From NCBI RefSeq assembly GCF_021190915.1, contig NZ_JAIOAP010000015.1, positions 150,445 through 214,444 on the forward strand: DNA of 64,000 nt, given 5' to 3'. Numbering within the stretch: the first letter of the stretch is position 1; each line of letters begins with the position of its first letter. The position numbers and the translations under genes were made by a program. The notes under the pieces are model-generated. The model was not told the DNA's origin, ran no database searches, and worked only from the letters and a program-made list of their open reading frames with translations. Source of the stretch: Cohnella silvisoli. GTDB lineage: Bacteria > Bacillota > Bacilli > Paenibacillales > Paenibacillaceae. This document shows positions 9,242-18,218 of this stretch, piece after piece.

Positions 9242-9294
9242 CCCCCCCCCCCATAGCCAAACAGGCTGCCGCGTTTATACGCTGGCAGCCTGTT
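9242..9294. other. 11-base poly-C tract next to a strong hairpin
   Basis: An uninterrupted run of 11 C residues (9242-9252) lies just before an 11-bp inverted repeat, AACAGGCTGCC at 9260-9270 and GGCAGCCTGTT at 9284-9294, with extra GCGT/ACGC pairing inside the loop. The hairpin follows the stop of the leftward DUF5107 gene and probably ends or stabilises its transcript, although there is no T tract. The rest of the 9075-9315 gap shows nothing recognisable. Confidence 0.55.
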
Positions 9295-9315
9295 CGTGTT
9301 ACTAAACGAGACGTA

Positions 9316-11343
9316 TTATGAACCAATCGTCCTAAAATCAATATGCGCAGGCGGCGGAAACTTGACTTTCGCCTCTTCGATGAGCTCTTGAGTCAACTCC
9401 GAATTCCTCTCTTTGGCAAGCTTCTTGGCGTTGTATTTATACCACAGCTCGATGATCAATACTTCGCCTTCTCGTATGACGGCAAATTCAGTATTAAACA
9501 GCTTGTTCATGAACTCTTCTTTGTCCAGCTCAAGCGCCGCCGCTCCTACGATGATCTGTATTCGATCGCCCTTGGCGAATTCCGGCGGCAATGACTCGTA
9601 AATGCGCCATGCCTTCTCAAACTCATTATTTTGCAACAATAGATTTAAATACTCTTCCGCAAAGGACCGATCGGGAAAGCTGTTCGAGACGAGATAAGCT
9701 TGCTCAAGATAGGATAGAGCTTTGTCCTTTTCTCCCCTAATCCTCATGACCTCGGCAAGATTCCGATAAACCCACGCGGCAGGTTTTATGTTCAATGAAG
9801 CTTCCCACGCTTCAACGGCTTCCTGCTCCAACCCTTTCTCATAAAGCATGACCCCATAATGCAGGAACGCAACCCAAGTCCGATTATCCTTATCCCCAAT
9901 ACTCCGCCGAACCAATTCCATCCATTCGTCCTGAATCATCCAAGACGCAGGGATCTCCTCAACCGCCTGATCCGGTAGGTGTCCCTCCTGTAGAAGAACC
10001 AACCAAGGGTGCTGGGCCTCGGCAATGCTTCCATCCGTAAACTCGAAGCCGCGCGGAATCAATCTGCCATCCGCCTTTTCCCTCCGCAGCCTCTCTAACG
10101 CTCCCCAACCCGAACCCGTATGCAATATCTTCTCAGGCGACTTATCGGCAAGACTCTGCAGCCTATCGTGAATCGCATATACCTCATTTTCTCCGAGGTC
10201 CTGGTCAATAATCCGCTCAATATATTCACGCGCGTTATCCCAACTGTCCTGATAAGCCGAATTCGTATCGACCTTGGATACACCTATCATTTGCGTGAAA
10301 TCCCACACCGAATTCCCGGGCATTTCTATGCCATGAAGCTGTGTTGGAGTCAACCCGCCTTGTACTTCGATATAGTTGCCTTCGCCCGGTTTCGCTAAGA
10401 AGTCGCACCAACGTCTGCCTCCCGCATGATTGCCCCAGCAGAACATTTTCCGATATCGCAGCAACGAAGTAGAACGCTCGAAGAACAATCTCCCATCCTC
10501 ATAGGCGACGGCTTCCCAAGGAGAGCGACAAGTAACCGGAGTCTGGAAAAAATATTCGCTCGAAAAAGGGAAGTTCACGGGGTATGATGCATCAGCTTCT
10601 TTAAGCGATGGCAAGTGCGGCAGCTTATCGATTCCATATCCTTTGAGTCCAGCATCGATATAGATCGCTTCGTTGGTCGAGGAGAACACTCTAGCCTTCA
10701 CGGTTTCTTCCACCGCGATATTCGTCCACCAGTACATGGGAACCGGATTGTCGTAATCGTTGATCATCCGGACATAAATTTGCAGCTGCTCTGCACCCTT
10801 CGGCAGATGGAAATCGATATGCCAGAATAGATTTTTACAACGCTCGTATTCATATATTCTGAGAAATTCATTCCCCTCATCGTCGCTAAGCTTGGCGGTA
10901 TGAACGGGAGAACAAGTCGTGAACGTATGACCGACTTGACCGATGTTCCACTCGATTCCTCCGGAAAACCAGGCATTCAGAATAGCGAGATTGGCAGGCT
11001 GGAACACGGGGTTCTTATATAAGATTTCCCTGTCCGTCCTCTTGTCCTTAAGCGAATAGAGTCTCCCTCCGTATTCAGGCAGAAAGACGGCTTTCAGCAG
11101 ATCATTTTCCAGCGTTATCGTCTTTAAGATCGTGTTCCCGCGTTGTCTCGTGTACCTGTCCTGAATCCGGTAAGGCAAATATCTCTCCCCGGCTTCTTCG
11201 CCCATATGCATCTTCTGCTCCGGCGTGAAGCTTCCGTTATCCGCCACTTCCCTATGCGGGTTTCTGTTCCTGAACATAGGAAGCGGATTTTCCCCATCCA
11301 ACTTCGTGCCTTCCAGCGTTAAAGTCGAAATATATACGTTCAT
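9316..11343 (-). CDS. DUF5107 domain protein with C-terminal TPR repeats
   Basis: A 675-residue soluble protein with no signal peptide. The first 400 residues match the DUF5107 layout as I know it, a beta-sandwich resembling galactose mutarotase folds (VFLPEYGGRLYSLKDKRTDREILYKN is split by typical turns; later FSGGIEWNIGQVGHTF and MYWWTNIAVEET). Residues about 490-600 form tetratricopeptide helices (YGVMLYEKGLEQEAVEAWE, YRNLAEVMRIRGEKDKALSY). The start has AGGAGAT upstream. It is the last gene of a leftward sugar importer operon. The family often travels with carbohydrate transporters; the exact reaction, if any, is unknown to me. Confidence 0.85.
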   Translation of the reverse strand: MNVYISTLTLEGTKLDGENPLPMFRNRNPHREVADNGSFTPEQKMHMGEEAGERYLPYRIQDRYTRQRGNTILKTITLENDLLKAVFLPEYGGRLYSLKDKRTDREILYKNPVFQPANLAILNAWFSGGIEWNIGQVGHTFTTCSPVHTAKLSDDEGNEFLRIYEYERCKNLFWHIDFHLPKGAEQLQIYVRMINDYDNPVPMYWWTNIAVEETVKARVFSSTNEAIYIDAGLKGYGIDKLPHLPSLKEADASYPVNFPFSSEYFFQTPVTCRSPWEAVAYEDGRLFFERSTSLLRYRKMFCWGNHAGGRRWCDFLAKPGEGNYIEVQGGLTPTQLHGIEMPGNSVWDFTQMIGVSKVDTNSAYQDSWDNAREYIERIIDQDLGENEVYAIHDRLQSLADKSPEKILHTGSGWGALERLRREKADGRLIPRGFEFTDGSIAEAQHPWLVLLQEGHLPDQAVEEIPASWMIQDEWMELVRRSIGDKDNRTWVAFLHYGVMLYEKGLEQEAVEAWEASLNIKPAAWVYRNLAEVMRIRGEKDKALSYLEQAYLVSNSFPDRSFAEEYLNLLLQNNEFEKAWRIYESLPPEFAKGDRIQIIVGAAALELDKEEFMNKLFNTEFAVIREGEVLIIELWYKYNAKKLAKERNSELTQELIEEAKVKFPPPAHIDFRTIGS

Positions 11344-11368
11344 CTGTTCACTTCATCTCCTAATCGTG

Positions 11369-12211
11369 TTATCCCTTAACGGATCCAACGGTTATGCCTG
11401 CAATAATTTTCTTGGATACGAACAAATAAACAATAAAGCTAGGCAAGAACACAACCATACATGCCGCGAAAATACCGCCGTAATTACCCGTGTTGGCAAA
11501 GCCGTATACGATAGACTGAAGGGATAAAGCCAAAGTACGCGTTCCCGGATCGTTCGCGAAAATAAGAGCATAGAAGTACTCGTTCCAAACCCCTAAGAAG
11601 TTGAAAATGGACAAGGTGATCAGGCCCGGCTGCGCGATTGGCAGAATGATCTGGATGAATGATTTGATCGGCCCGCAACCGTCCATTGCGGAAGATTCCT
11701 CGAACTCCTTCGGAATGGAAGAAAAGAAACCCGTCATAAAAAATACGCCAAACGGAACGTTCGTACAAATATAAATCAAAATCAAGGTAAGAATGGAGCC
11801 AGTAAGCTTAAGCTCGACGAATAGCGAGAATAAAGGGATCGTAATTAAGATACCGGGTATCGCAAGCGCCGAAACAAACATCATACTCACAAGGCTCCGG
11901 CCCTTGAACTGAACCCGTCCTAGAATATAAGCAGCGGGAGCCGCAACGACAACAATGCCTATGCATGACGCGACCGTATAGATAACGCTATTCAGAAAAT
12001 AACGTCCCATGCCTTGGTTTTTGAACAAATCTATATAATTGGAGAAGTGGGCTCCGCTGCCGAGCAGCGAGTTCGTGAATATGTCTCTCGTCGTGCTAAG
12101 CGACGCCAATATCACCCAACCGAATAGAATAATGGAAAATATCAACCAAGCATAAAGCGGAATATAGGCCGGCCATAGACGTTTTCTTATTTTTGATTGT
12201 TCGCTACGCAT
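11369..12211 (-). CDS. Carbohydrate ABC transporter permease (MalG/UgpE type)
   Basis: A 280-residue CUT1 permease with about six membrane segments. The EAA loop reads EESSAMDGCGPIKSF, and the C-terminus KKIIAGITVGSVKG is typical of MalG-like proteins. A GGAGGGGA site precedes the ATG. It lies 15 bases downstream of its partner permease and 25 bases upstream of the DUF5107 gene, so the four genes from 14620 to 9316 form one leftward operon. No ATPase is encoded here. Confidence 0.93.
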   Translation of the reverse strand: MRSEQSKIRKRLWPAYIPLYAWLIFSIILFGWVILASLSTTRDIFTNSLLGSGAHFSNYIDLFKNQGMGRYFLNSVIYTVASCIGIVVVAAPAAYILGRVQFKGRSLVSMMFVSALAIPGILITIPLFSLFVELKLTGSILTLILIYICTNVPFGVFFMTGFFSSIPKEFEESSAMDGCGPIKSFIQIILPIAQPGLITLSIFNFLGVWNEYFYALIFANDPGTRTLALSLQSIVYGFANTGNYGGIFAACMVVFLPSFIVYLFVSKKIIAGITVGSVKG

Positions 12212-12226
12212 GAGGTCCCCTCCTAC

Positions 12227-13135
12227 TCAGTATTCCAAACGGTCTTTAGGGAAAAATCTATTAATGAGCGCGGAGACGACAAGAATGGCTATCGTAATTA
12301 ATATACCGACGCTGGCTCCCGATCCAACGTTAAAAACTTCCTCCACGTAGACGCTGTTCCCTCTCCCAAACACCTTCTGATACATATAGAAGGCCGGCGT
12401 GACCGTATGCGGATCATCAAGCCCGAACGTCGCGGACCATACGAAGAAGTTAAAAGCCGTAATCGTCCATAAAACCAATGTCGTGCGAAACACATCCCGT
12501 AAGAGCGGCAAGGTGATCTTGAAGAACTTTGTCCCTACGCTTGCGCCTTCAAGAGTAGCGGCTTCATAATAATCCGTCGGAATCCTGTCGATTCCGGCAT
12601 TCAGAATAAGCATGAAATAACCGATCGACCCGAAGCTGAAGGCTATGATCATCGAGAAATAAATATGCTCGTTATCCGTCCACTGTATATTGGCGAGCGC
12701 CGTCAGACCAAGGCGATTAAATACCGTGGTCAGCAATCCATAACTGGAATTAAAAATATACTGCAGCCACACGACAGACAATACGACGGCCGAAACGGTG
12801 TTGGGCAGAAAGATGAGCGATCTCCAGAAATTTTTTCCCCGGACGCCCGAGGTTAAGATGACCGCAAAAAGAAAGGCGAAGGCGAATATGAGCACTCCCC
12901 CTATCGCCCATATCCCGAGCACGTTTTTCACCGAACCGGTAAAGTAGGAACTATGCATGAGATCCTCATAATTGAGCAGGCCAACGAATTTCCATTCGGC
13001 AACCTTGCTTGATAAGGAAGGAATATCGTAAAAGCTCATCGCCAATGTCCGCAGGGTCGGATAGAGAAAAATAACGAGGTAGATAATAACGGCCGGTAAT
13101 AGGAACAGCGCGATTATTGATTTTTGCATCCTCAT
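12227..13135 (-). CDS. Carbohydrate ABC transporter permease (MalF/UgpA type)
   Basis: A 302-residue CUT1 permease, partner of the adjacent MalG-type protein. It has an N-terminal membrane segment (IIALFLLPAVIIYLVIFLYP), a periplasmic loop, and an EAA loop reading YEAATLEGASVGTKFF. The ATG at 13135 follows GGAGGTGCTGTC. It lies 78 bases downstream of the binding-protein gene. Confidence 0.93.
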   Translation of the reverse strand: MRMQKSIIALFLLPAVIIYLVIFLYPTLRTLAMSFYDIPSLSSKVAEWKFVGLLNYEDLMHSSYFTGSVKNVLGIWAIGGVLIFAFAFLFAVILTSGVRGKNFWRSLIFLPNTVSAVVLSVVWLQYIFNSSYGLLTTVFNRLGLTALANIQWTDNEHIYFSMIIAFSFGSIGYFMLILNAGIDRIPTDYYEAATLEGASVGTKFFKITLPLLRDVFRTTLVLWTITAFNFFVWSATFGLDDPHTVTPAFYMYQKVFGRGNSVYVEEVFNVGSGASVGILITIAILVVSALINRFFPKDRLEY

Positions 13136-13213
13136 GACAGCACCTCCGAATCATAAAATCTGAGTGCGGCGATCAACCGAACCGCCGCACTCAGACCATA
13201 AGAATATAATCAA

Positions 13214-14620
13214 TTATTTACCCGCGTAGAATTTCTTGGCTTCCGCTGCCATCTTGGCAACGTACTCATCGGGACCAATCTTGCCTGTTGCCAATTCCAT
13301 AAACACGGGAATAACGGTTCCCGTCGAGAAATCCGCGCCATTATCGATACCGAAACCCCAAGGCATGTTCACTTTCGCGTTGTTGAAGGCAACAGCTGCT
13401 TCAGCTAACGGCGCAGGCCATTCCGTATCGACGGTAGCCGGAATCGCCACTGCTTGTTTAGCCATTCCTTCTTGCGCTTTCTTACCCACCAAATATTTAA
13501 CAAGTTCGAAAGCAGCGGGAACGTTCTTGCTGTTCTTATTCAGAAGAAGGCCTTGCGCGCCGAAAGTAAGACCTTGTTGGCCGCCTTTGTCATTGCCGTT
13601 CGGAATGATCGGGAACTGGAAGGAGCCCCATTTAAAGTCCGGTCCGGCCGTTGCGGAAATCTCGTTAGGCAACCAGGTGCCGTTCAAGTACATCGCGACT
13701 TTCCCGAGAGCCAGATCCTGTTGTCCTGCAGGGTACTTATTGCCAGCGATTTTCTTGGAGAAATAGTCTTTATCTTTGAGATTTTGAATATCTTTCGCGA
13801 ATTGAAGAACCATCGGATCTTTCCACATGTCTCCGGTTTTGTCCTTCACGAGCTTATCCGTCCAATCGCTCCCCATTGCGCTGCCCAAATATCCGCCGAT
13901 GAACAAATCCCGGTAAGCATCGTCGAACGTAATCGGCTCTACGCCGGACTTCTTAAGCAGCTCGCAATCCGCAAGGAACTCTTCCCATGAAGCAGGAACC
14001 GCGGTAATGCCTGCCTTCTCGAACAAAGCCTTGTTATAGAAGAACAGAACGGCGTAAGGTTGCTGCGGGATGGCGTAATAGCCTTCATCCAGCCCAGCTG
14101 TTACGGACAGAGATTTTACCCAATCCATTAATGAAGGCAGTATAGAATCCTTAACCGTCTTCCCGTCGCTCCCGACAGACTGTTGCGCGAGCAAATCGTC
14201 GAGCTTGAGCACATGATCCTTCAGATTGGCTAGCGCCGCTCCGGGATCCTGCTCGAAAATATCAATCTGCTGCCCGCTTTCCAATGCCGGTTTAATCAGC
14301 TTGTTGATATCGCGGCCGTTATACTTCACCTCTACGTCCACCTTCGGATTGGCAGCCTTAAAGTCGGCGACGGCCTCGTCAATGACTTTGGATTGAGGCT
14401 CCGTATTGCTCCACATGGACCAGAAAACGACTTTTCCTTCAAGGCTGGAAGCTTCCGCGGATGCTTTCTCGGTTGCGGCAGCCGGAGTCGTCTCGGAAGG
14501 AGAGGCGCTAGGCGTCGCCGTCGCTTCCGTATTGTTTGATTTTCCGCAGCCCGCCAGTACCGAAAGCGCTAACATAGTTGAGAGCAATAAAGAAACGAAA
14601 GTCTTTCTTTTCTTGTTCAC
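13214..14620 (-). CDS. Sugar ABC transporter solute-binding lipoprotein (UgpB/MalE-like)
   Basis: A 468-residue exported protein. A short basic start is followed by a hydrophobic stretch and lipobox LSVLAGC (Cys25), then a Thr/Ala/Ser-rich linker and a family 1 binding domain starting VVFWSMWSN. It starts at GTG with GGGGG at good spacing. It is the first gene of the second leftward importer operon and lies back to back with a sensor kinase gene. The 312-base divergent gap probably holds promoters for both. The ligand is unknown. Confidence 0.93.
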   Translation of the reverse strand: MNKKRKTFVSLLLSTMLALSVLAGCGKSNNTEATATPSASPSETTPAAATEKASAEASSLEGKVVFWSMWSNTEPQSKVIDEAVADFKAANPKVDVEVKYNGRDINKLIKPALESGQQIDIFEQDPGAALANLKDHVLKLDDLLAQQSVGSDGKTVKDSILPSLMDWVKSLSVTAGLDEGYYAIPQQPYAVLFFYNKALFEKAGITAVPASWEEFLADCELLKKSGVEPITFDDAYRDLFIGGYLGSAMGSDWTDKLVKDKTGDMWKDPMVLQFAKDIQNLKDKDYFSKKIAGNKYPAGQQDLALGKVAMYLNGTWLPNEISATAGPDFKWGSFQFPIIPNGNDKGGQQGLTFGAQGLLLNKNSKNVPAAFELVKYLVGKKAQEGMAKQAVAIPATVDTEWPAPLAEAAVAFNNAKVNMPWGFGIDNGADFSTGTVIPVFMELATGKIGPDEYVAKMAAEAKKFYAGK

Positions 14621-14932
14621 GGATCAATTCCCCCTGTAAGTGTTTTGGTTTACAAGTGTGAGTATAGGCAATTTATTTCAAGCAAAGTATGTCCGCTAGT
14701 TATATAAAAATGGATAAATCTTAGGTGTATGCGTTAGAGCGCTTCTATCGAAAAAGAAGATGATATAATAAAAGTACATAGACATGGACAAAGCGAAACT
14801 GTATAATTCTTGCCTCAAGTAAAACGACTTCGCCGTCCTTGGGACGGCGGTACACGTTTGTATCGAGACCATTCAGAAATGGATAAGCGTGAAACTAATA
14901 AATTCTGAATGGTGACAGAGGGTGGTGGCATC
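14621..14932. promoter_or_regulatory. Divergent control region with two hairpins in the kinase leader
   Basis: This gap separates the leftward importer operon from the rightward kinase operon. A TATAAT hexamer at 14764-14769 is a possible rightward -10, without a convincing -35. Downstream of it are two inverted repeats: CGCCGTCC/GGACGGCG at 14831-14849 with a 3-base loop, and ACCATTCAGAA/TTCTGAATGGT at 14868-14913 with a 24-base loop that ends close to the kinase ribosome site. These would form a structured 5' leader, or the longer repeat could be a protein-binding site. Confidence 0.5.
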
Positions 14933-16750
14933 ATGAGTTTGCTGAAAAAGCTGCGCATAAAAACACAAATTTTGATAGCGGTTACATGTATTCTGATCAT
15001 CATGCTGACGATTATATTTTCGTTGTATACCCAGACTTCCCAGATCGTCATTAAAAACAATAATCAATATTCGGAAGATACGATTCGTAAATTCAAGCTC
15101 GGTTTGTCGCAGAAGGTAGATGAGATCAGTCAGATTATGCTGAACCTCGGCTTCGACCCTTTCGTGCAGAAATTCATGACAGAGACCAATCCCAGCCTGT
15201 TGTACGAAATGGGCAAAGACTTGGATCGCAAGATCATTTCCCTAAAGGCCGGCAGGAAAGGGTTCGAGGACATCGTCCTGATCGGAACAAGCGGTACGAG
15301 GTACAGCCTCAATGGAGGCATCGAATACGTGCAGCAACTGGAAACGGAAATTGTGAACAGTAAAACCGTATATGTCAGCGGATTAGAAAAATACAGCTAC
15401 AGCAATAATTTACAGAACAGCATGGTATTCGCCCAGAATATGTATTCGAACGATATGAACGACGGAACCGACGGGAAACGAATGGGTTATATTGCGGTCA
15501 TCGTCAACGTGGATTCCATGTTCTTCGATAACGACAAATCGAATACGGAGCCGGGCGTCGGTTTCTACCTCATTGACCGGTTCGGTAAAGTGTTCCCGGA
15601 AACCCATTCCCCCGATATCACAAGAAGTATCAGCGCTTTAAGCCGTAATCCGGAGAGCAATCAGAAGCTTACGGATTACGTCGGAGGGATCAAGGGGGCT
15701 GTCCAAATTCAGAAGCTGGATCAAATCCAAGCTTCCGTTCTGAGCTTTGTTCCCGAAGAAGCGCTGTTAGCAGAGCTTAACTCCGTTCGCACCCGCAGCA
15801 TATTAATCGTTATTCTTGCTTTAATTCTGATGGCTCTGCCCTTTGCGATGATTATCAACAACATTGTGCACCCGATCCAAATTCTCGTGAAGTTCATTAA
15901 CAGCAATAAATCCGGCAATATTAAAGAGTTGAAAATGAACCTGCAGCTTGAAGGAAACGTCGAAATGAACGTTGTCGCCGAGAAGCTAAACGGAATGCTT
16001 GGCGAAATCAATATTTTGACCCACAAACTCGTGGAGACGACCACTCATCTGCTGGAAGCCGAGATCGAGAAGGAAAAAGCCGCGACGGCATACCTGCGCA
16101 GCCAGATCAACCCTCACTTTCTTTACAATACTTTGGAATCGATTAAAGGGGTTGCGCTGGAGGTCGGGGTTAACAAAATCGTGGATATGACCAAGGCTCT
16201 CGGAAAGCTGTTTCACTACAGCATCAAGGGCTCTGGCTATGTGACCCTCGATCAGGAGCTGAATGCGATTAGATCTTACGTTTTTCTGCAGCTTATACGC
16301 TTTGAAGGACGTTTTGACGTAACCTACGATTTCACCGAGGAAACCTTAAGAGTGCCCGTAATGAAAATGATCCTGCAGCCCATCGTGGAGAACGCCATAT
16401 TCCATGGGCTTGAGCCCAAGACGTCTAAGGGAATGCTCACGATCAGCGGGAAAGTGGACGATGAAGCCAATCTCGTGCTGCAAATCGCGGATGATGGAAT
16501 CGGCGTTGAAGGCGGCATATTAGAGGGAATTCAAAGAAGGCTGCTTGAAAAGCCATCCGCAATAAGCCGATTGAGCAACGACCTTCCTGACAATGACGGC
16601 CTCGGCATATTAAACGTGAATAATAGGCTTAGGTTAGCCTATGGATTGGAATATGGGTTGAAATTCGAGAGCGAAGCTGGGAAAGGAACCTGCATTACGT
16701 TAACGATGCCCAGTGACATCATCCTGCCGGGAGGGAACAGCGATGTATAA
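14933..16750 (+). CDS. YesM-like sensor histidine kinase
   Basis: About 605 residues. One membrane segment at residues 12-32 and a second near residue 290 (ILIVILALILMALPFAMII) flank an extracellular sensor region of about 250 residues. A short HAMP-like linker is followed by the His_kinase-type dimer region with the phospho-acceptor in INPHFLYNTLESI, and an HATPase domain with VENAIFHGLEP and the glycine-rich DGLGILNVNNRL. The ATG at 14933 is preferred over the upstream frame start at 14909. The stop overlaps the start of the response regulator by eight bases. It is divergent from a sugar importer operon and likely controls it. Confidence 0.93.
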   Translation: MSLLKKLRIKTQILIAVTCILIIMLTIIFSLYTQTSQIVIKNNNQYSEDTIRKFKLGLSQKVDEISQIMLNLGFDPFVQKFMTETNPSLLYEMGKDLDRKIISLKAGRKGFEDIVLIGTSGTRYSLNGGIEYVQQLETEIVNSKTVYVSGLEKYSYSNNLQNSMVFAQNMYSNDMNDGTDGKRMGYIAVIVNVDSMFFDNDKSNTEPGVGFYLIDRFGKVFPETHSPDITRSISALSRNPESNQKLTDYVGGIKGAVQIQKLDQIQASVLSFVPEEALLAELNSVRTRSILIVILALILMALPFAMIINNIVHPIQILVKFINSNKSGNIKELKMNLQLEGNVEMNVVAEKLNGMLGEINILTHKLVETTTHLLEAEIEKEKAATAYLRSQINPHFLYNTLESIKGVALEVGVNKIVDMTKALGKLFHYSIKGSGYVTLDQELNAIRSYVFLQLIRFEGRFDVTYDFTEETLRVPVMKMILQPIVENAIFHGLEPKTSKGMLTISGKVDDEANLVLQIADDGIGVEGGILEGIQRRLLEKPSAISRLSNDLPDNDGLGILNVNNRLRLAYGLEYGLKFESEAGKGTCITLTMPSDIILPGGNSDV

Positions 16751-18218
16751 AGTGCTTCTAGTGGATGATGAGAATCTGGTAATCAAGAGCCTCGAAGCCG
16801 GCGTCGACTGGAAGAAGTCGGGCTTCTCCGTAGCGGGCAAAGCCAACAACGGTATCAAAGCTCTTCAACTGGTCAACGAGTTAAAGCCTCATATCGTGTT
16901 TACCGATATCCGGATGCCGGGAATGTCAGGCTTAGAGCTCATCAAGAAAATCAAAGAGCTGGACAAGGACATTCAAATTATCGTGATTAGCGGCTATGCC
17001 GAGTTTGCGTACGTTCAGAAATCATTGAATTACGGCGTATTGGGGTACTGCCTTAAACCGTTCGACGATTATGAAATTGACACGCTGCTCAGAACGGCCG
17101 CCAAAGTCATCGACGAAATCAAACAAAAACGAGAAGGATATTTGCTTGAATTAATGGATGATATGTCTACCGAAATGTCCCGAGCGACATTTAATAAAAT
17201 TTTATCCGAAGGCGACCTGACGACGGAAACCCTTCATGTCCTCGTCTCTCTGGGGAAAGGCCGATTAAGCTTTAACGAGCACGCGAAATCTATCGGAATC
17301 AATCTTGGGAGCGCGCGAAGCGGCTATTTCGTGCAAAACCTAGATCAGGATGCGCTGCAGAACTCCATCTCGGAGCCTATCCCTGAAGGAATTCTGGGGG
17401 TGGGCATTGTGCGATCGGAACGGAATATGAACAGCATGATGAAAAGTATAGAACGAGCTACCGTAAGGGCATGGGATTTCTTTGTCCAGGGGCGTAAGGG
17501 CTTTTATTGGGAAGAAAATGAAACCAAAGACGAAACGGCCAATCAACTGGTACGGAAGCTCGAGAAAGCCGCTGCGAAGAAGGACCCCTCCCTATTGCAC
17601 GACTTGCTTGACGAAATGCTATTGCCGGCGAACAAACAAAACCTGAACATCCTCCATGCGCTTAAAATTTATAATATCGTGTATTTCCATGCCTCCTCCG
17701 ACCGTTCGAATACGCCGGAAGACGACTATATTTTCAGCAAGGAGCAGCTTTACCATCTCTTTCATAGCTTTGATTCGATGATCGGCAGCCTGAAGGAGTT
17801 TCTGAGCGAGCTCGAGAAGCCCGAAACCCTTCAAATGGAGAACAAGACGGAACATGCCAACTTAAAAGAAATCATCAAATATATGAATGAAAATTACCGT
17901 AACGATATTTCCATACAAAGCATTTCCAAAAGCTTTTACTTGAACTCCAACTATTTAAGCCAGCTGTTCAAGAGAGAATTGAAATTTACGTTTACGGAGT
18001 ATTTAACGAAAGTGCGCTTGCAGGAAGCCAAAAATCTGCTGCAGACAACAGATTTATCAATCGGCGAAATTGCGGAAAACATCGGATTTAGGGATTACTT
18101 TTACTTTATAAGAATATTCAAGAAACACACTCAACAAACGCCTAGACAGTTTCGGCTTAAAGATAAGCCTGGGTTAAGCAAACCTGATCCCAAACCACGG
18201 CAGGAGGAGAGAACATGA
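16743..18218 (+). CDS. YesN-like response regulator with AraC output domain
   Basis: A 491-residue cytoplasmic regulator. The N-terminal receiver has VDDE at its acidic pocket, the phospho-acceptor Asp55 in FTDIRMPG and the conserved lysine in CLKPFDD. A long middle region of about 250 residues is followed by a C-terminal AraC helix-turn-helix pair (ISIQSISKSFYLNSNYLSQLF and IGEIAENIGFRDYFYFIRIF). GGGAGGGAAC precedes the ATG, which overlaps the kinase stop. It ends with an ATGA overlap to the next binding-protein gene. It is the partner of the kinase. Confidence 0.93.
   Translation: MYKVLLVDDENLVIKSLEAGVDWKKSGFSVAGKANNGIKALQLVNELKPHIVFTDIRMPGMSGLELIKKIKELDKDIQIIVISGYAEFAYVQKSLNYGVLGYCLKPFDDYEIDTLLRTAAKVIDEIKQKREGYLLELMDDMSTEMSRATFNKILSEGDLTTETLHVLVSLGKGRLSFNEHAKSIGINLGSARSGYFVQNLDQDALQNSISEPIPEGILGVGIVRSERNMNSMMKSIERATVRAWDFFVQGRKGFYWEENETKDETANQLVRKLEKAAAKKDPSLLHDLLDEMLLPANKQNLNILHALKIYNIVYFHASSDRSNTPEDDYIFSKEQLYHLFHSFDSMIGSLKEFLSELEKPETLQMENKTEHANLKEIIKYMNENYRNDISIQSISKSFYLNSNYLSQLFKRELKFTFTEYLTKVRLQEAKNLLQTTDLSIGEIAENIGFRDYFYFIRIFKKHTQQTPRQFRLKDKPGLSKPDPKPRQEERT

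Noticed and set aside
9126..9341. A 71-codon frame on the minus strand
   Set aside because: It runs through the poly-C tract and hairpin, has no ribosome site and resembles nothing.
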